Shown here: in pieces, positions 10,557 to 20,287 of the stretch
Layout: every line of letters starts with the position of its first letter
Position numbering within the stretch: the first letter of the stretch is position 1
NCBI GenBank assembly: GCA_947626555.1
Contig: CANQSP010000010.1
Coordinates: 1 to 42,139 of the forward strand
Origin: an uncultured Clostridia bacterium
Lineage (GTDB): Bacteria; Bacillota; Clostridia; TANB77; CAG-508
Length of the DNA: 42,139 nt
Direction: 5' to 3'
Translations under genes and position numbers: made by a program
The notes under the pieces: model-generated
Databases searched by the model: none
What the model saw: only the letters and a program-made list of their open reading frames with translations
What the model was told of the DNA's origin: nothing

Positions 10557-10614
10557 TATGTTGCATCTCCTTATTCTTTTTTATGATTTTAGCATAATTT
10601 GAAATAAATGTAAA

Positions 10615-10947
10615 TAAACTAATAGGGACGGGGTTAAATAGTTTAGCACAATAATTTATAAAGTAACAGTTAAACTACTAGGGACGGAGTTAAATAGTTT
10701 AACAAAATTTAAAATATATTATTTGCAAAACATGAATATTATATATTTTTGCGTTGCCCCATTTAAGAAAATGTAACTCACACATGTTCGTAACATTTTC
10801 TAAAACGATCCCCACGAACCACTTCAAAATATATAATATTAATGTTTTGCTATATAGTAATTAAGTTGTTAAACTATTTAACTCCGTCCCTATTAGTTTA
10901 ATTAAAAAATAAGTGCTAAACTATTTAACCCCGTCCCTATTAGTTTA
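10615..10947. repeat. Locus A: double-nested inverted repeat (R-R-[hairpin]-R'-R')
   Basis: 31-bp R units at 10615-10645 and 10671-10701; inverted R units at 10870-10900 and 10917-10947. Inner long stem 10725-10749 pairs with 10826-10850. Confidence 0.92.
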
Positions 10948-10953
10948 ATCAAA

Positions 10954-10982
10954 GAAGACTTCTATTTATATAGAAGTCTCCT
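10954..10982 (-). terminator. Terminator hairpin downstream of the putative 6S RNA
   Basis: GACTTCTA-TATAAA-TAGAAGTC followed by TTCTTTG on the minus strand. Confidence 0.65.
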
Positions 10983-10984
10983 GT

Positions 10985-11210
10985 TATTTTTAATATATAT
11001 TAAATCCCCACTTTAGCCGTAAGATGAAGAAATTTTTAATACCTGTTTGCACAGGTGGGTGTCTTGTTGAATGCTCCTGGGTTTCTTACTATATAGTAAG
11101 CTTACACGCCACATTCAAAGGCGGACTCCCTTATTTTATTTGTTGGTAATAAAATTTCAGTCTACACGTACCATGCAGGGAAAATTGATAACTATTTGAT
11201 TAGGTTATTT
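10985..11210 (-). ncRNA. ssrS: Probable 6S RNA
   Basis: Minus-strand intergenic sequence ...TTTGAATGTGGCGTGTAAGCTTACTATATAGTAAGAAACCCAGGAGCATTCAACAAGACACCCACCTG..., a long imperfect rod as in Firmicutes 6S RNAs, followed by a terminator. Boundaries approximate. Confidence 0.72.
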
Positions 11211-11359
11211 ATATATTAGCATATAAATATTATTATTTCAATTTCCCAAATAAGGTGATTTTTTTACTTTAAACACGATTTAGCATGATTAAAGACTATT
11301 TACTTATTTTTAATTAATTATTATCATTTTTTATTATTTGCTATTTATATTATTTTATG

Positions 11360-12244
11360 CTATAATGATATAAATTGTGTTAGTATTATATCCCTTTTTA
11401 GTTTATTTTTCTCAATGTAGCCAGTACCAATGTATTGGTCATTTTTTTTGTATATATTATAAACCCCGTCTGCATAGTTTTTATATGTTAATTTTACACC
11501 ATTTAGAAACATCTCTAATTGTTTCTCATCCAATTTTATAGTAGGTTTATCTTTAAAGAATTGCTCTATTGAGATTAATTTATCTCTCGTTTTCTCCAAA
11601 TTTCTCACTTTTTCTACTTCAATTGAATCTTTTATATCAAATTCTCCAACTTTGGTTCTGTTTAACTCTTTCATATATCCTATTGTGCCTAATTTTTCAG
11701 CAATATCTTCACACAGACTTCTTATATAGGTTCCTTTCGAACAATTTACTTTAAATGAAATTTCATCATCTTTTATATTTAATAACTCTATACTATATAT
11801 TTCTATTTCTCTTGGTTTTAATTCTACTTCTTCACCTTTTCTTGCATATTCATACAATTTTTTTCCATTTACTTTTATTGCAGAATACATAGGAGGAATC
11901 TGCTGTTGTTTACCAATAAATTGCTTAAAAATAGATTTTACAATAATCTCATCTATATTTTTTACATGCCCTACCTTTATTACTTTTCCTTCTGAATCTG
12001 CTGTATCAGTCTTGGTACCTAATTTTAAAACTACCTCATATTCCTTGTCATGATTAATTAAATATTTTGAAAGCTTTGTTGCATCACCAATAAGCAAAGG
12101 CAGTACTCCTGTAGCGTTAGGATCTAAAGTTCCGGTATGTCCAACTTTTTTTATGTTAAGAGTTTTTCTTACTTTGCTTACTATATCATGTGATGTGCAA
12201 TTTTTAGGCTTATTTATTAATATAATTCCATCCATTTTTTCCAT
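11360..12244 (-). CDS. truB: tRNA pseudouridine(55) synthase
   Basis: GIILINKPKNCTSHDIVSKVR, KKVGHTGTLDPNATGVLPLLIGDATKLS. Confidence 0.97.
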   Translation of the reverse strand: MEKMDGIILINKPKNCTSHDIVSKVRKTLNIKKVGHTGTLDPNATGVLPLLIGDATKLSKYLINHDKEYEVVLKLGTKTDTADSEGKVIKVGHVKNIDEIIVKSIFKQFIGKQQQIPPMYSAIKVNGKKLYEYARKGEEVELKPREIEIYSIELLNIKDDEISFKVNCSKGTYIRSLCEDIAEKLGTIGYMKELNRTKVGEFDIKDSIEVEKVRNLEKTRDKLISIEQFFKDKPTIKLDEKQLEMFLNGVKLTYKNYADGVYNIYKKNDQYIGTGYIEKNKLKRDIILTQFISL

Positions 12245-13194
12245 TATTTTATATACATTCTAGTTTGATTTATAATTTTTTCTTTTGCTTGTTCTAATGG
12301 CATCTGCATGTTACAACCTGCTGCATGAACATGCCCTCCTCCACCAAACATTAAACATACATCTGAAACATTTACATATTCGTTAGAACGAAGTGATGCT
12401 TTAAATCCTTTATCTATTTCTCTTAAAAATATAGAAACTTCAACACCTTCTATATTTCTACCTTCCTCAACAATTCCCTCATAATCACCAGATTCTGACT
12501 TAGTTTCTTCATTATCCTTTTTGGTAATATATGTAAAAGCTATTTTTCCATCCTCTATGAACTCCATTCTGTCAATAGCTCTTTTTCTCAATTCAAAATT
12601 AGCTTTTGATTTAGTATTCATTACTTTTTTATATATTTCAGATACATTTATGCCCTTTCTTAACAAATCTGCTGCAAATTCAAAGGTTTCTGGAGCAGTT
12701 GATTGATATTGAAAACCACCTGTATCTGTTATTATCCCTGTTAATATACAAGTTCCTATATCCTTTGTAATTTCGACACCAAAATATTCCAATACTGTAA
12801 TTAATATTTGTGCACATGCTGGTGAATCAGGATTAATATAATTTAAGTCTGCATACATTGTATTTGTTCCATGATGATCTATTGTTACTTTTACTTTAGA
12901 ATCTTCGAAATACTTTGAAAACCCATTTAGCATTTTTACAGTTGCACAGTCTAATACAATGGCTAAATCATATTGCTCAATATTACTTTGTTTTTTTATT
13001 TTGCTTGCTTCTGGTAAAAAATTGTATACCTTTGGCATATCTGGAATAATTATATCTGGATTCTTTCCCATTGATTTTAGTGCAATATACATAGCTAAAC
13101 TACTTCCTATTGCATCTCCATCTGGGTTTTCATGCGTTAATATTACTATTGAATTTGCTTTTTTTATTTCCTCTAATATATTATCTAAAGTCAT
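12244..13194 (-). CDS. nrnA: DHH-family phosphoesterase, bifunctional oligoribonuclease/PAP phosphatase NrnA-like
   Basis: THENPDGDAIGSSLAM, TIDHHGTN, TGIITDTGGFQYQST, GGGGHVHAAGC. ATG at 13194 follows GGAAGGAA. Confidence 0.9.
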   Translation of the reverse strand: MTLDNILEEIKKANSIVILTHENPDGDAIGSSLAMYIALKSMGKNPDIIIPDMPKVYNFLPEASKIKKQSNIEQYDLAIVLDCATVKMLNGFSKYFEDSKVKVTIDHHGTNTMYADLNYINPDSPACAQILITVLEYFGVEITKDIGTCILTGIITDTGGFQYQSTAPETFEFAADLLRKGINVSEIYKKVMNTKSKANFELRKRAIDRMEFIEDGKIAFTYITKKDNEETKSESGDYEGIVEEGRNIEGVEVSIFLREIDKGFKASLRSNEYVNVSDVCLMFGGGGHVHAAGCNMQMPLEQAKEKIINQTRMYIK

Positions 13195-13246
13195 TTTTAT
13201 ATTCCATTCCTTCCTCTCATGTAAATTCATAAATTCACATATAATA

Positions 13247-13594
13247 TTACTTTTTTAAACTTTTTAATATTGAATCTATTTTCATTCCATATTCTAGTGA
13301 ATCATCTTTTTCAAAAACTAATTCTGGAGTTATCCTTAAATTCACTTTTTTTGCAACTATGCTTCTAATAAAACCTGCTGATTTCTTTAAAGCTTCCATA
13401 GTTTTTTCATCACTTTTTGCATTTAATATACTTACATATACTTTTGCATATTTTAAATCTGGTGTTACCTTTACTTTTGTAACACTTATTAACCCAGTTG
13501 CATCTGGATTTTTTAACTCAAATGAAATAATATTACTGATTTCCTTTTTTAATTCTTCATTAATGCGATTTAGTCTATTTTCGTTTGTTGGCAT
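13247..13594 (-). CDS. rbfA: 30S ribosome-binding factor A
   Basis: NRLNRINEELKKEISNIISFELKNPDATGLISVTKVKVTPDLKYAKVYVS. Confidence 0.96.
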   Translation of the reverse strand: MPTNENRLNRINEELKKEISNIISFELKNPDATGLISVTKVKVTPDLKYAKVYVSILNAKSDEKTMEALKKSAGFIRSIVAKKVNLRITPELVFEKDDSLEYGMKIDSILKSLKK

Positions 13595-13606
13595 TTTGTC
13601 CTCCTT

Positions 13607-14008
13607 CTATCTTTCTTCTCCATGTAGAATTTCATCTACAACCTCTCTATAAGCAATATTTCTCTTTCTATCAGCTTCTTCTGCTCTTTTTCTTTCCATA
13701 ATTTGTTCTATTTTTTTATCAAATTGGCCACTATATTCTATTCTTTCTAAAAATTCCATTCTTTTCTGTTCATCTGATTTAATTTCTTTTGCATCATCTT
13801 CTTTTCCTTCTGTTATTAATTGTTGCATTTGATTATTTTCTATTTCCTGTTGTATTTGTGTTCCTTCTATTTCTATTTGTATTTCTCGTGCCTCTTCTAT
13901 TTCCTGCTGTATTTGTGTTTTTTCCATTTCCTTTTTCAATCTTTTGGCATTCTTCTTTTCTTTTCTTCTATTTTTTATAGCTTGACTCTTTTTACTTCCT
14001 TGTTTCAT
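13607..14008 (-). CDS. Hypothetical Gln/Glu/Lys-rich coiled-coil-like protein between infB and rbfA
   Basis: 133 aa; internal repeats TQIQQEIEEAREIQIEIEGTQIQQEIENNQMQQ; operon position. Confidence 0.6.
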   Translation of the reverse strand: MKQGSKKSQAIKNRRKEKKNAKRLKKEMEKTQIQQEIEEAREIQIEIEGTQIQQEIENNQMQQLITEGKEDDAKEIKSDEQKRMEFLERIEYSGQFDKKIEQIMERKRAEEADRKRNIAYREVVDEILHGEER

Positions 14009-14059
14009 AATTACACATCCTTTTCACATAAATTATTATGCTATTTTATCTTTTTTTAC

Positions 14060-14090
14060 TAAACTATTTAACCCCGTCCCTATTAGTTTA
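14060..14090. repeat. Locus E: solitary 31-bp R unit overlapping the infB stop codon
   Basis: TAAACTATTTAACCCCGTCCCTATTAGTTTA at 14060-14090; the infB TAA is 14088-14090. Confidence 0.9.
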
Positions 14091-17000
14091 CCTTTTTATT
14101 TCTTCCATAACATACACCTCTATGATGTCTCCTTCTTTTATATCATTGTAATTTTCTATTTGCATACCACATTCGTATCCTTTAGCAACTTCCTTTACGT
14201 CATCTTTAAAACGTTTTAATGATACAAGTTTACCTTCATGTATTACAACATCTTCACGTATTACTCTTACTCCTGCATTTCTTTCAATTTTACCTTCTAA
14301 TACGTAAGCACCTGCTATTGTTCCTACATTTGAAACTTTAAATACTTGCCTTACTTCTACATTTCCTATTACTTTTTCTTCAAATACAGGGTCTAACATT
14401 CCTTTCATAGCAGCTTTAACATCATCTATAACTTGATAAATTACTGAATATTGCTTTACTTCTATATTTTCTTTTTCAGCCACTTCTTTTGCTGTTGCAA
14501 CTGGTCTAACGTTGAATGCTATAATTATTGCATTGGCAACTTTGGCTAAATTTAAGTCAGATTCTGTAACAGCTCCTGTTGCAGAGTGAATAACTTTAAC
14601 CTTTACTTCATTATCAGATAATTTTTCAAGAGATTGCTTTAAAGCTTCACTTGAACCTTGAACATCTGCTTTTACTATTATATTTAATTGTTTTAAGTTT
14701 CCTTTTTCCATTTGATCAAATAAGTTGTCTAATGTAACTTTTTGAACTTCATTTATTGATTTTTCTCTTTGTTGACGTTTTCTTCTTTCTATTAAATGTT
14801 TTGCCATTTTTTCATCTTTTACTTCATAGAAAGTATCTCCTGCTTCTGGCACTTCTGTTAATCCTAATATTTCTACTGGTGTAGATGGACCTGCTTTTTT
14901 AACTTTTTGTCCTTTATCATTTTTCATTGCTCTAATTCTACCAATTGAAGAACCTACAACTATTGTATCTCCTGTATCTAATGTTCCTCTTTGAACAAGT
15001 ACAGTTGCAATTGGACCTCTTGCTTTATCTAGTCTTGCTTCTATAACAGTTCCTTTTGCTTGTTTGTTAGGATTTGCTTTTAACTCCAACATATCTGCTT
15101 GCAATAATACCATTTCAAGTAATTCATCTATATGCATATTCTTTTTAGCTGAAATTGGCACATATATTGTATTTCCGCCCCATTCTTCTGGTACTAATTC
15201 ATAATTCATTAATTCTTGTTTTACTTTATCTATATTAGCATCTGGTAGGTCTATTTTATTTATTGCTACTATAATAGGTATATCTGCTGCCTTTGCATGG
15301 TTTATAGCTTCTACTGTTTGAGGCATTACTCCGTCATTTGCAGCTACAACTAATATTGCTATATCTGTAATTTGAGCTCCTCTTGCACGCATACTTGTAA
15401 ATGCTTCATGTCCTGGTGTATCTAAGAAAGTAATTTCTCTTCCATTTATTTCAACTTTATATGCACCTATAGCTTGAGTAATTCCTCCAGCTTCACCTTC
15501 TATAACATTAGTTTTTCTTATTGCATCTAGAAGTGATGTTTTACCATGGTCAACGTGTCCCATAACAACTACAACTGGTGGTCTTACTTCAAGTTCTTCT
15601 GCTTTATCCTCTGAATCATCAAATAAGATATCTTCTTCTTTAACTTCTTCCTTCTTCTTTGCGGTTACTCCAAATTCTCCTGCTATTAAAAATGCTGTAT
15701 CAAAATCTACTTCATTATTTATTGTTGCCATTATTCCATAATCTAATAATTTTTTTATAACTTCTCCTGAAGTTTTCTTAAGTTCTGTTGCTAAGTCTTT
15801 TACAGTAATTGATGATGGTATTGTAATTTCTGTTAGCTTAAATATTTTTTGAGTTCTATCTTTTTCATCCTTATTTACTTTTTTCTTATTCTTTTTCCCT
15901 CTTGCCGTTGTTAAATCATAGTAGTCTAACATTCCACCTTCTTGATCTTCGAACATATTAGATAAACGGTCTACTTGTTTTAAATCTTTTAGTTTTTCTC
16001 CATCAAAATCTTCATTAAACCTTCCGCCTCTTTTATTTTTAGTAACCTTTCTAGTTTTTTCTTCATATCTTTCACTTTTTGCTTTATCTATAGCTTTACT
16101 GTTATAATCTCTTTGATTTTCTTTCTCAGGCATATCTATGGACATTATATCTTTTATGTTCCTATCAATACCTCTTTCGTCAAGTGGTCTTTTTCCATAA
16201 TTATTTTGTCCATTTTTATAATTATCTCTTCCTTGAAAATTATTCCTATCTTTGCCTTGGAAGTTATTTCTTCCGTCTCTATTTTGAAAATTATTATTTT
16301 TATTATTTTGCATATTTCTATCTCTATTTTGAAAATTATTGTTTCTATTTTGGAAATTATTTCTATCTGTATTTTGAAAATTTTTGTTTTGGAAATTATT
16401 TCTATCTCCATTTTGGAAATTCTTATTTTTATTTTGAAAGTTTCTATCTTTATTTTGAAAATTTACATTTTGAGAATTATAATTGTCCTTATTTTGCACA
16501 TTACTTCTGTCTTTATTTTGCTTCTCTTTTTGTAAATTCTTTTCTTGTGATTTTTCATCTACTCTAATATTTTTATTTTCCATATTTTCAATTTTTTGCT
16601 CTTGTTTTTCAGAAATTTCCTCTATTTTTTTCTCTTCAACCTTATTTTTTGATTCTTCAGCCTTTGGAGCCTCTTTCTTTTCTTCTTTTTTGCCTATACC
16701 TAATAATTCACTTATAGTAAGTGGTTTTGTAGGCTTATTTCTATATACAATATTGTAATCTGCATTTTTGTTTCTTTCTACGAATCCTACTTGTTTATTT
16801 TTTTGTTCTTCTCTTCTTGCTTCTTTTTCCTTTTCACTTTCTGTCTTTTCATCTGTTATTATAACTTCTCTTCTTATAATAACAGGTGCTGATTTTTTTT
16901 CTACTTTTTTATTTTCTTGTTTATCCTTTACTTTTGCTTGTTCTATATTTCCACCTGCAAGAACTCTTTTTAATTCCCTTGCTTCTTTTTCAGACAAGCC

Positions 17001-17108
17001 ACTTAAATGGTTTTTTACATCAAATCCCATTTCTTGTGCTTTTTCTATTACTTCTTTACTGGTTAAGTTTGTTTCCTTTGCTATTTCATGTATTTTTACC
17101 TTACCCAA
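14088..17108 (-). CDS. infB: Translation initiation factor IF-2
   Basis: [73 protein letters not shown]-terminus. TTG at 17108 with SD GGGGGTGA is a better start than the 17129 ORF start. Confidence 0.96.
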   Translation of the reverse strand: MGKVKIHEIAKETNLTSKEVIEKAQEMGFDVKNHLSGLSEKEARELKRVLAGGNIEQAKVKDKQENKKVEKKSAPVIIRREVIITDEKTESEKEKEARREEQKNKQVGFVERNKNADYNIVYRNKPTKPLTISELLGIGKKEEKKEAPKAEESKNKVEEKKIEEISEKQEQKIENMENKNIRVDEKSQEKNLQKEKQNKDRSNVQNKDNYNSQNVNFQNKDRNFQNKNKNFQNGDRNNFQNKNFQNTDRNNFQNRNNNFQNRDRNMQNNKNNNFQNRDGRNNFQGKDRNNFQGRDNYKNGQNNYGKRPLDERGIDRNIKDIMSIDMPEKENQRDYNSKAIDKAKSERYEEKTRKVTKNKRGGRFNEDFDGEKLKDLKQVDRLSNMFEDQEGGMLDYYDLTTARGKKNKKKVNKDEKDRTQKIFKLTEITIPSSITVKDLATELKKTSGEVIKKLLDYGIMATINNEVDFDTAFLIAGEFGVTAKKKEEVKEEDILFDDSEDKAEELEVRPPVVVVMGHVDHGKTSLLDAIRKTNVIEGEAGGITQAIGAYKVEINGREITFLDTPGHEAFTSMRARGAQITDIAILVVAANDGVMPQTVEAINHAKAADIPIIVAINKIDLPDANIDKVKQELMNYELVPEEWGGNTIYVPISAKKNMHIDELLEMVLLQADMLELKANPNKQAKGTVIEARLDKARGPIATVLVQRGTLDTGDTIVVGSSIGRIRAMKNDKGQKVKKAGPSTPVEILGLTEVPEAGDTFYEVKDEKMAKHLIERRKRQQREKSINEVQKVTLDNLFDQMEKGNLKQLNIIVKADVQGSSEALKQSLEKLSDNEVKVKVIHSATGAVTESDLNLAKVANAIIIAFNVRPVATAKEVAEKENIEVKQYSVIYQVIDDVKAAMKGMLDPVFEEKVIGNVEVRQVFKVSNVGTIAGAYVLEGKIERNAGVRVIREDVVIHEGKLVSLKRFKDDVKEVAKGYECGMQIENYNDIKEGDIIEVYVMEEIKR

Positions 17109-17448
17109 TAATTTCACCCCCATCATCAATTATCCTTAAAATTTCTTTTGAAAAATTTATATCTTTTATTCCTATTATAGCTTTATTTTCTTTTCCTGTA
17201 CTGTTGCTTATTTCATTAATAGTTAATAATATTTTCATAGGAATTTTATTTTCATTACATAGTTGCTGAAAATTTTTCTTTGTTCTATCTGCTGCATCGT
17301 TTGCAACTATTACTAATTTTACTTTCTTTTTTTGTATATCTTCTTGTGTTGCCTCTGCTCCAAAAACAGCCTTACCAGCTCTTGTCGCTAGACCTAACAA
17401 TCCTAATATCTTGCCCTTTGTCACTTTTACACCTCTATTATATTTCAA
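17101..17448 (-). CDS. ylxQ: L7Ae-family ribosomal protein (YlxQ-like)
   Basis: [53 protein letters not shown]; located between ylxR and infB. Confidence 0.9.
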   Translation of the reverse strand: MKYNRGVKVTKGKILGLLGLATRAGKAVFGAEATQEDIQKKKVKLVIVANDAADRTKKNFQQLCNENKIPMKILLTINEISNSTGKENKAIIGIKDINFSKEILRIIDDGGEIIG

Positions 17449-17466
17449 TTATAATACACTTTTATA

Positions 17467-17727
17467 TTATGTACTTTTCATTTCATTTCTTAAATTTTCA
17501 TATAATTCTTCATCTATTTTACATTCAAACTTTTTTTCTAGTTTTTTATATCTTATAGCACTTTCTAAGCATTGTATATTATTACATACATACGCTCCTC
17601 TTCCTTGTGCTTTTCCAGTTTTGTCTACAGTTATTTGTCCATCCTTATTTTTTACAATTCTTATAAGTTCTTTTTTTAATTTTATTTCATTACAACCTAT
17701 ACAAGTACGTTTTGGTAAGTTTTTCAA
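17467..17727 (-). CDS. ylxR: YlxR-family protein (RNase P modulator RnpM)
   Basis: LPKRTCIGCNEIKLKKELIRIVKNKDGQITVDKTGKAQGRGAYVC. Confidence 0.95.
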   Translation of the reverse strand: MKNLPKRTCIGCNEIKLKKELIRIVKNKDGQITVDKTGKAQGRGAYVCNNIQCLESAIRYKKLEKKFECKIDEELYENLRNEMKST

Positions 17728-17801
17728 AATCTCACGACCTTATCTATATTGTATTCTTAAATATTTCGTTTATTCTTCTTGTCCGCTATTTTACATATAA
17801 T

Positions 17802-19406
17802 TTATTCTTTTTTCTTTTTAGTAGCACTTTTTTTAGACTTTTCTTCTACTTTTTCATCTTTTTCTGCTTTTTTAGATGATTTCTTAGTTTTCTTTTTTTC
17901 TACTCCTTCATCTTTTTCTTCGATTTTAGATGATTTCTTCGTTTTCTTTTTTTCTACCCCTTCACCTTTTTCTTCGATTTTAGATGATTTTTTAGTTTTC
18001 TTTTCTTCTATTTCTTCAACATTATCTAGCTCTTTACTAGATTTTTTAGTCTTCTTTTTTTCTTTAGGTTCATCTTCTTTATCTTTCTTTTTAGATACTT
18101 TTTTTGAATCTTCTTTATCAACATTTTTTGTAGACTTTTTTGTGGTTTTCTTAGGAGTTTCGCTTTCTTCTTTTTCAACTTCATCTTTTTCTATTACAGT
18201 TTCATTTTCTTGAACTAACTTTTCAGCTTCTTCAAGAGCTTGTTTGATTTTTTCCTCATCTATCATTTCATCATTTTCTATATTATTTTCTAACTTTTGA
18301 GCATCTTGCATTTCAGCTATTACTTGCCTAATTTGACTTTCACTCTTAATATCTATCTTCCAACCAGTAAGTTTAGCTGCTAACCTTGCATTTTGTCCAG
18401 CTTTTCCTATTGCTAAAGATAATTGATTATCTGGAACTATAACCTGAGCAAAATTTTCTTCTTCTTTTACATCTACTGCCATAACTTGAGCAGGTAATAA
18501 AGCTGATGATATATATGTTGCAGGATTTTCATTCCATTCTATTACATCTATTTTTTCTCCATTTAATTCATTTATGATATTTTGAATACGTATTCCTTTT
18601 TGACCTACACAAGAACCTACTGGATCTATGTTTGGATTTTGAGAATATACTGCAACTTTACATCTATTTCCAGGATCTCTAGATACACTTTTTATTTCAA
18701 TTAAACCTTCATATATTTCAGGTATTTCCAATTCAAATAACTTTCTTACAAAATCATTATGTGCTCTTGAAATCATTACTTGGGTGCTACCCTTTAATCC
18801 TCTTTCAACATCTACTACACAAGCCCTTATTTTATCATTTACATGATAATGCTCTGTTGGAATTTGTTCTTTTACTGTCATTACACCTTCTATTCTACCT
18901 AAATCGACTATAACTACTCCTCCATCAGCCTTTTGAACTATTCCTGAAACTATTTCACCTTTTCTTTCATTAAATTCATTATATAAAAATTCTCTTGAGG
19001 CTTCCCTTATTTTTTGAATAATTACTTGTTTTGCTGTTCCTGCTGCTATTCTTCCAAAATTTCTAGGTATTAGTTCTATTTCTGCTATATCACCAATTTC
19101 CAAATTTTTATTTATTTTTTTTGCTTCATCTAATTTAATTTGTACCTTTTCATTTTCTACTTTTTTTACAACCTCTTTTTGTGCATATATATGTATTTCA
19201 CCTGTTTCCTTATCCATTGTAACTTTTACATTTTCTTCTTCGCAATCAAAATTTCTTTTATATGCTGTAACTAATGCTGTTTCTATTGATTCTAGCAAAT
19301 ATTCTTTTTTTATTCCACTTTCCTTTTCTAGTGCATTCATTGCTTCTACAAGCTCTGTGCTATTTATCGCTGGCTCATTTACTTTATTATCTTTTTTCTT
19401 TCTCAT
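17802..19406 (-). CDS. nusA: Transcription termination/antitermination protein NusA with long Lys/Ser-rich C-terminal extension
   Basis: PVGSCVGQKGIRIQNIINELNGEKIDVIEW and IGKAGQNARLAAKLTGWKIDIKS KH motifs; tail with KKKTKKSSK repeats. Confidence 0.96.
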   Translation of the reverse strand: MRKKKDNKVNEPAINSTELVEAMNALEKESGIKKEYLLESIETALVTAYKRNFDCEEENVKVTMDKETGEIHIYAQKEVVKKVENEKVQIKLDEAKKINKNLEIGDIAEIELIPRNFGRIAAGTAKQVIIQKIREASREFLYNEFNERKGEIVSGIVQKADGGVVIVDLGRIEGVMTVKEQIPTEHYHVNDKIRACVVDVERGLKGSTQVMISRAHNDFVRKLFELEIPEIYEGLIEIKSVSRDPGNRCKVAVYSQNPNIDPVGSCVGQKGIRIQNIINELNGEKIDVIEWNENPATYISSALLPAQVMAVDVKEEENFAQVIVPDNQLSLAIGKAGQNARLAAKLTGWKIDIKSESQIRQVIAEMQDAQKLENNIENDEMIDEEKIKQALEEAEKLVQENETVIEKDEVEKEESETPKKTTKKSTKNVDKEDSKKVSKKKDKEDEPKEKKKTKKSSKELDNVEEIEEKKTKKSSKIEEKGEGVEKKKTKKSSKIEEKDEGVEKKKTKKSSKKAEKDEKVEEKSKKSATKKKKE

Positions 19407-19422
19407 TTTTTCTTACTCCTCC

Positions 19423-19887
19423 TTATTCTTCCCAATTATATTTTAATTTTATTTGTGAAATATTTTTTCTTTCTAATTCTATTACGTTTTCATTCTGTAT
19501 TTCTAAATTTAATGTTTCTGGATTAAATTCTTTTAATATTCCTATATATTCTTTTTTATTCTCAATTGGTTTAAATAATTTTACCTCAATTTCTTTTCCT
19601 ATACTTGCTTCTAAGTGCTTATCCTTTCTTAATATTCTTTCTACTCCAGGTGACGATACTTCTAAAAAATATTGTTCTTTTATATAATCTGCTTCATCTA
19701 ATATATCATTTATTCCATCATTTACTTTTTCACAATCATTTAAGTCTACTCCATCTTGTTTGTCTATAAATATTCTTAAGAAATAGTCCTTTCCCTCTTT
19801 TATATATTGCACATCATATAATTCATAGCCTAAACTTTTAACTTTTGCTTCTATTAAGCTTTCAACTTTTGACTCTATATTTTGCAA
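19423..19887 (-). CDS. rimP: Ribosome maturation factor RimP
   Basis: LGYELYDVQYIKEGKDYFLRIFIDKQDGVDLNDCEKV, YFLEVSSPGVERILRKDKH. Confidence 0.95.
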   Translation of the reverse strand: MQNIESKVESLIEAKVKSLGYELYDVQYIKEGKDYFLRIFIDKQDGVDLNDCEKVNDGINDILDEADYIKEQYFLEVSSPGVERILRKDKHLEASIGKEIEVKLFKPIENKKEYIGILKEFNPETLNLEIQNENVIELERKNISQIKLKYNWEE

Positions 19888-19913
19888 TTTTATACCTCCT
19901 TATTACGAGCTAA

Positions 19914-19936
19914 GGAGTGGGATTTGTTCCCACTCC
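19914..19936. other. Perfect 9-bp hairpin upstream of rimP
   Basis: GGAGTGGGA-TTTGT-TCCCACTCC at 19914-19922/19928-19936. No strong T-tract on either strand, so the role is unclear. Confidence 0.6.
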
Positions 19937-20010
19937 TCTAGTAATTATTTATGCTATATAGTATTATATACTTATTTTATAAAAATTACAAGTATTTTAT
20001 ACAAAAAATG

Positions 20011-20277
20011 TAAACTATTAGGGACGGGGTTAAATAGTTTAGTGAATTAATATCTTATTGCAAAACATTAATATATTATTTATTTAGGAACTCCCAACTG
20101 CATAATAGCTTGTAAAAAATTTTATTTTAAGTAAAACAAGTTTTACAAAATAAAATTTTTACAAGCTATAATTTATTGGTCCCCACAATATATTCCTAAA
20201 TAAATAATATATTAATGTTTTGCATTTATAATTGTATTTTTTTCACTAAACTATTTAACCCCGTCCCTAATAGTTTA
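20011..20277. repeat. Locus B: inverted R pair enclosing a complete H element
   Basis: R at 20011-20041, inverted R at 20247-20277. Perfect 31-bp H stem 20060-20090/20193-20223. Internal loops CTCCCAACTGCATAAT and ATAATTTATTGGTCCCCACAATATA; inner stem from 20107 to 20167. Confidence 0.95.
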
Positions 20278-20287
20278 CATTGCATAA

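Noticed and set aside
16154-16411. 85-aa minus ORF inside infB
   Set aside because: Alternate frame of the Asn/Phe/Gln repeat region.
16195-16545. Possible CRISPR-like repeats
   Set aside because: Repeats are irregular, in frame and coding for IF2; no constant repeat/spacer lengths and no cas genes.
16113-17269. Overlapping plus-strand ORFs antisense to infB (16113..16535, 16184..16567, 16483..16758, 16768..17139, 16886..17269)
   Set aside because: Low-complexity hydrophobic translations that are the antisense of infB repeats; no RBS or family similarity.
17860-18020. Possible minisatellite or CRISPR array
   Set aside because: 54-bp period is in frame with NusA and encodes the Lys-rich tail.
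17779-18213. Plus-strand ORF 144 aa (Ser/Phe-rich)
   Set aside because: Antisense of the NusA Lys-rich repeat tail; composition artefact.
20011-20041. G-quadruplex in the R unit loop (GGGACGGGG)
   Set aside because: Only two G-runs per copy; an intramolecular quadruplex is not supported.
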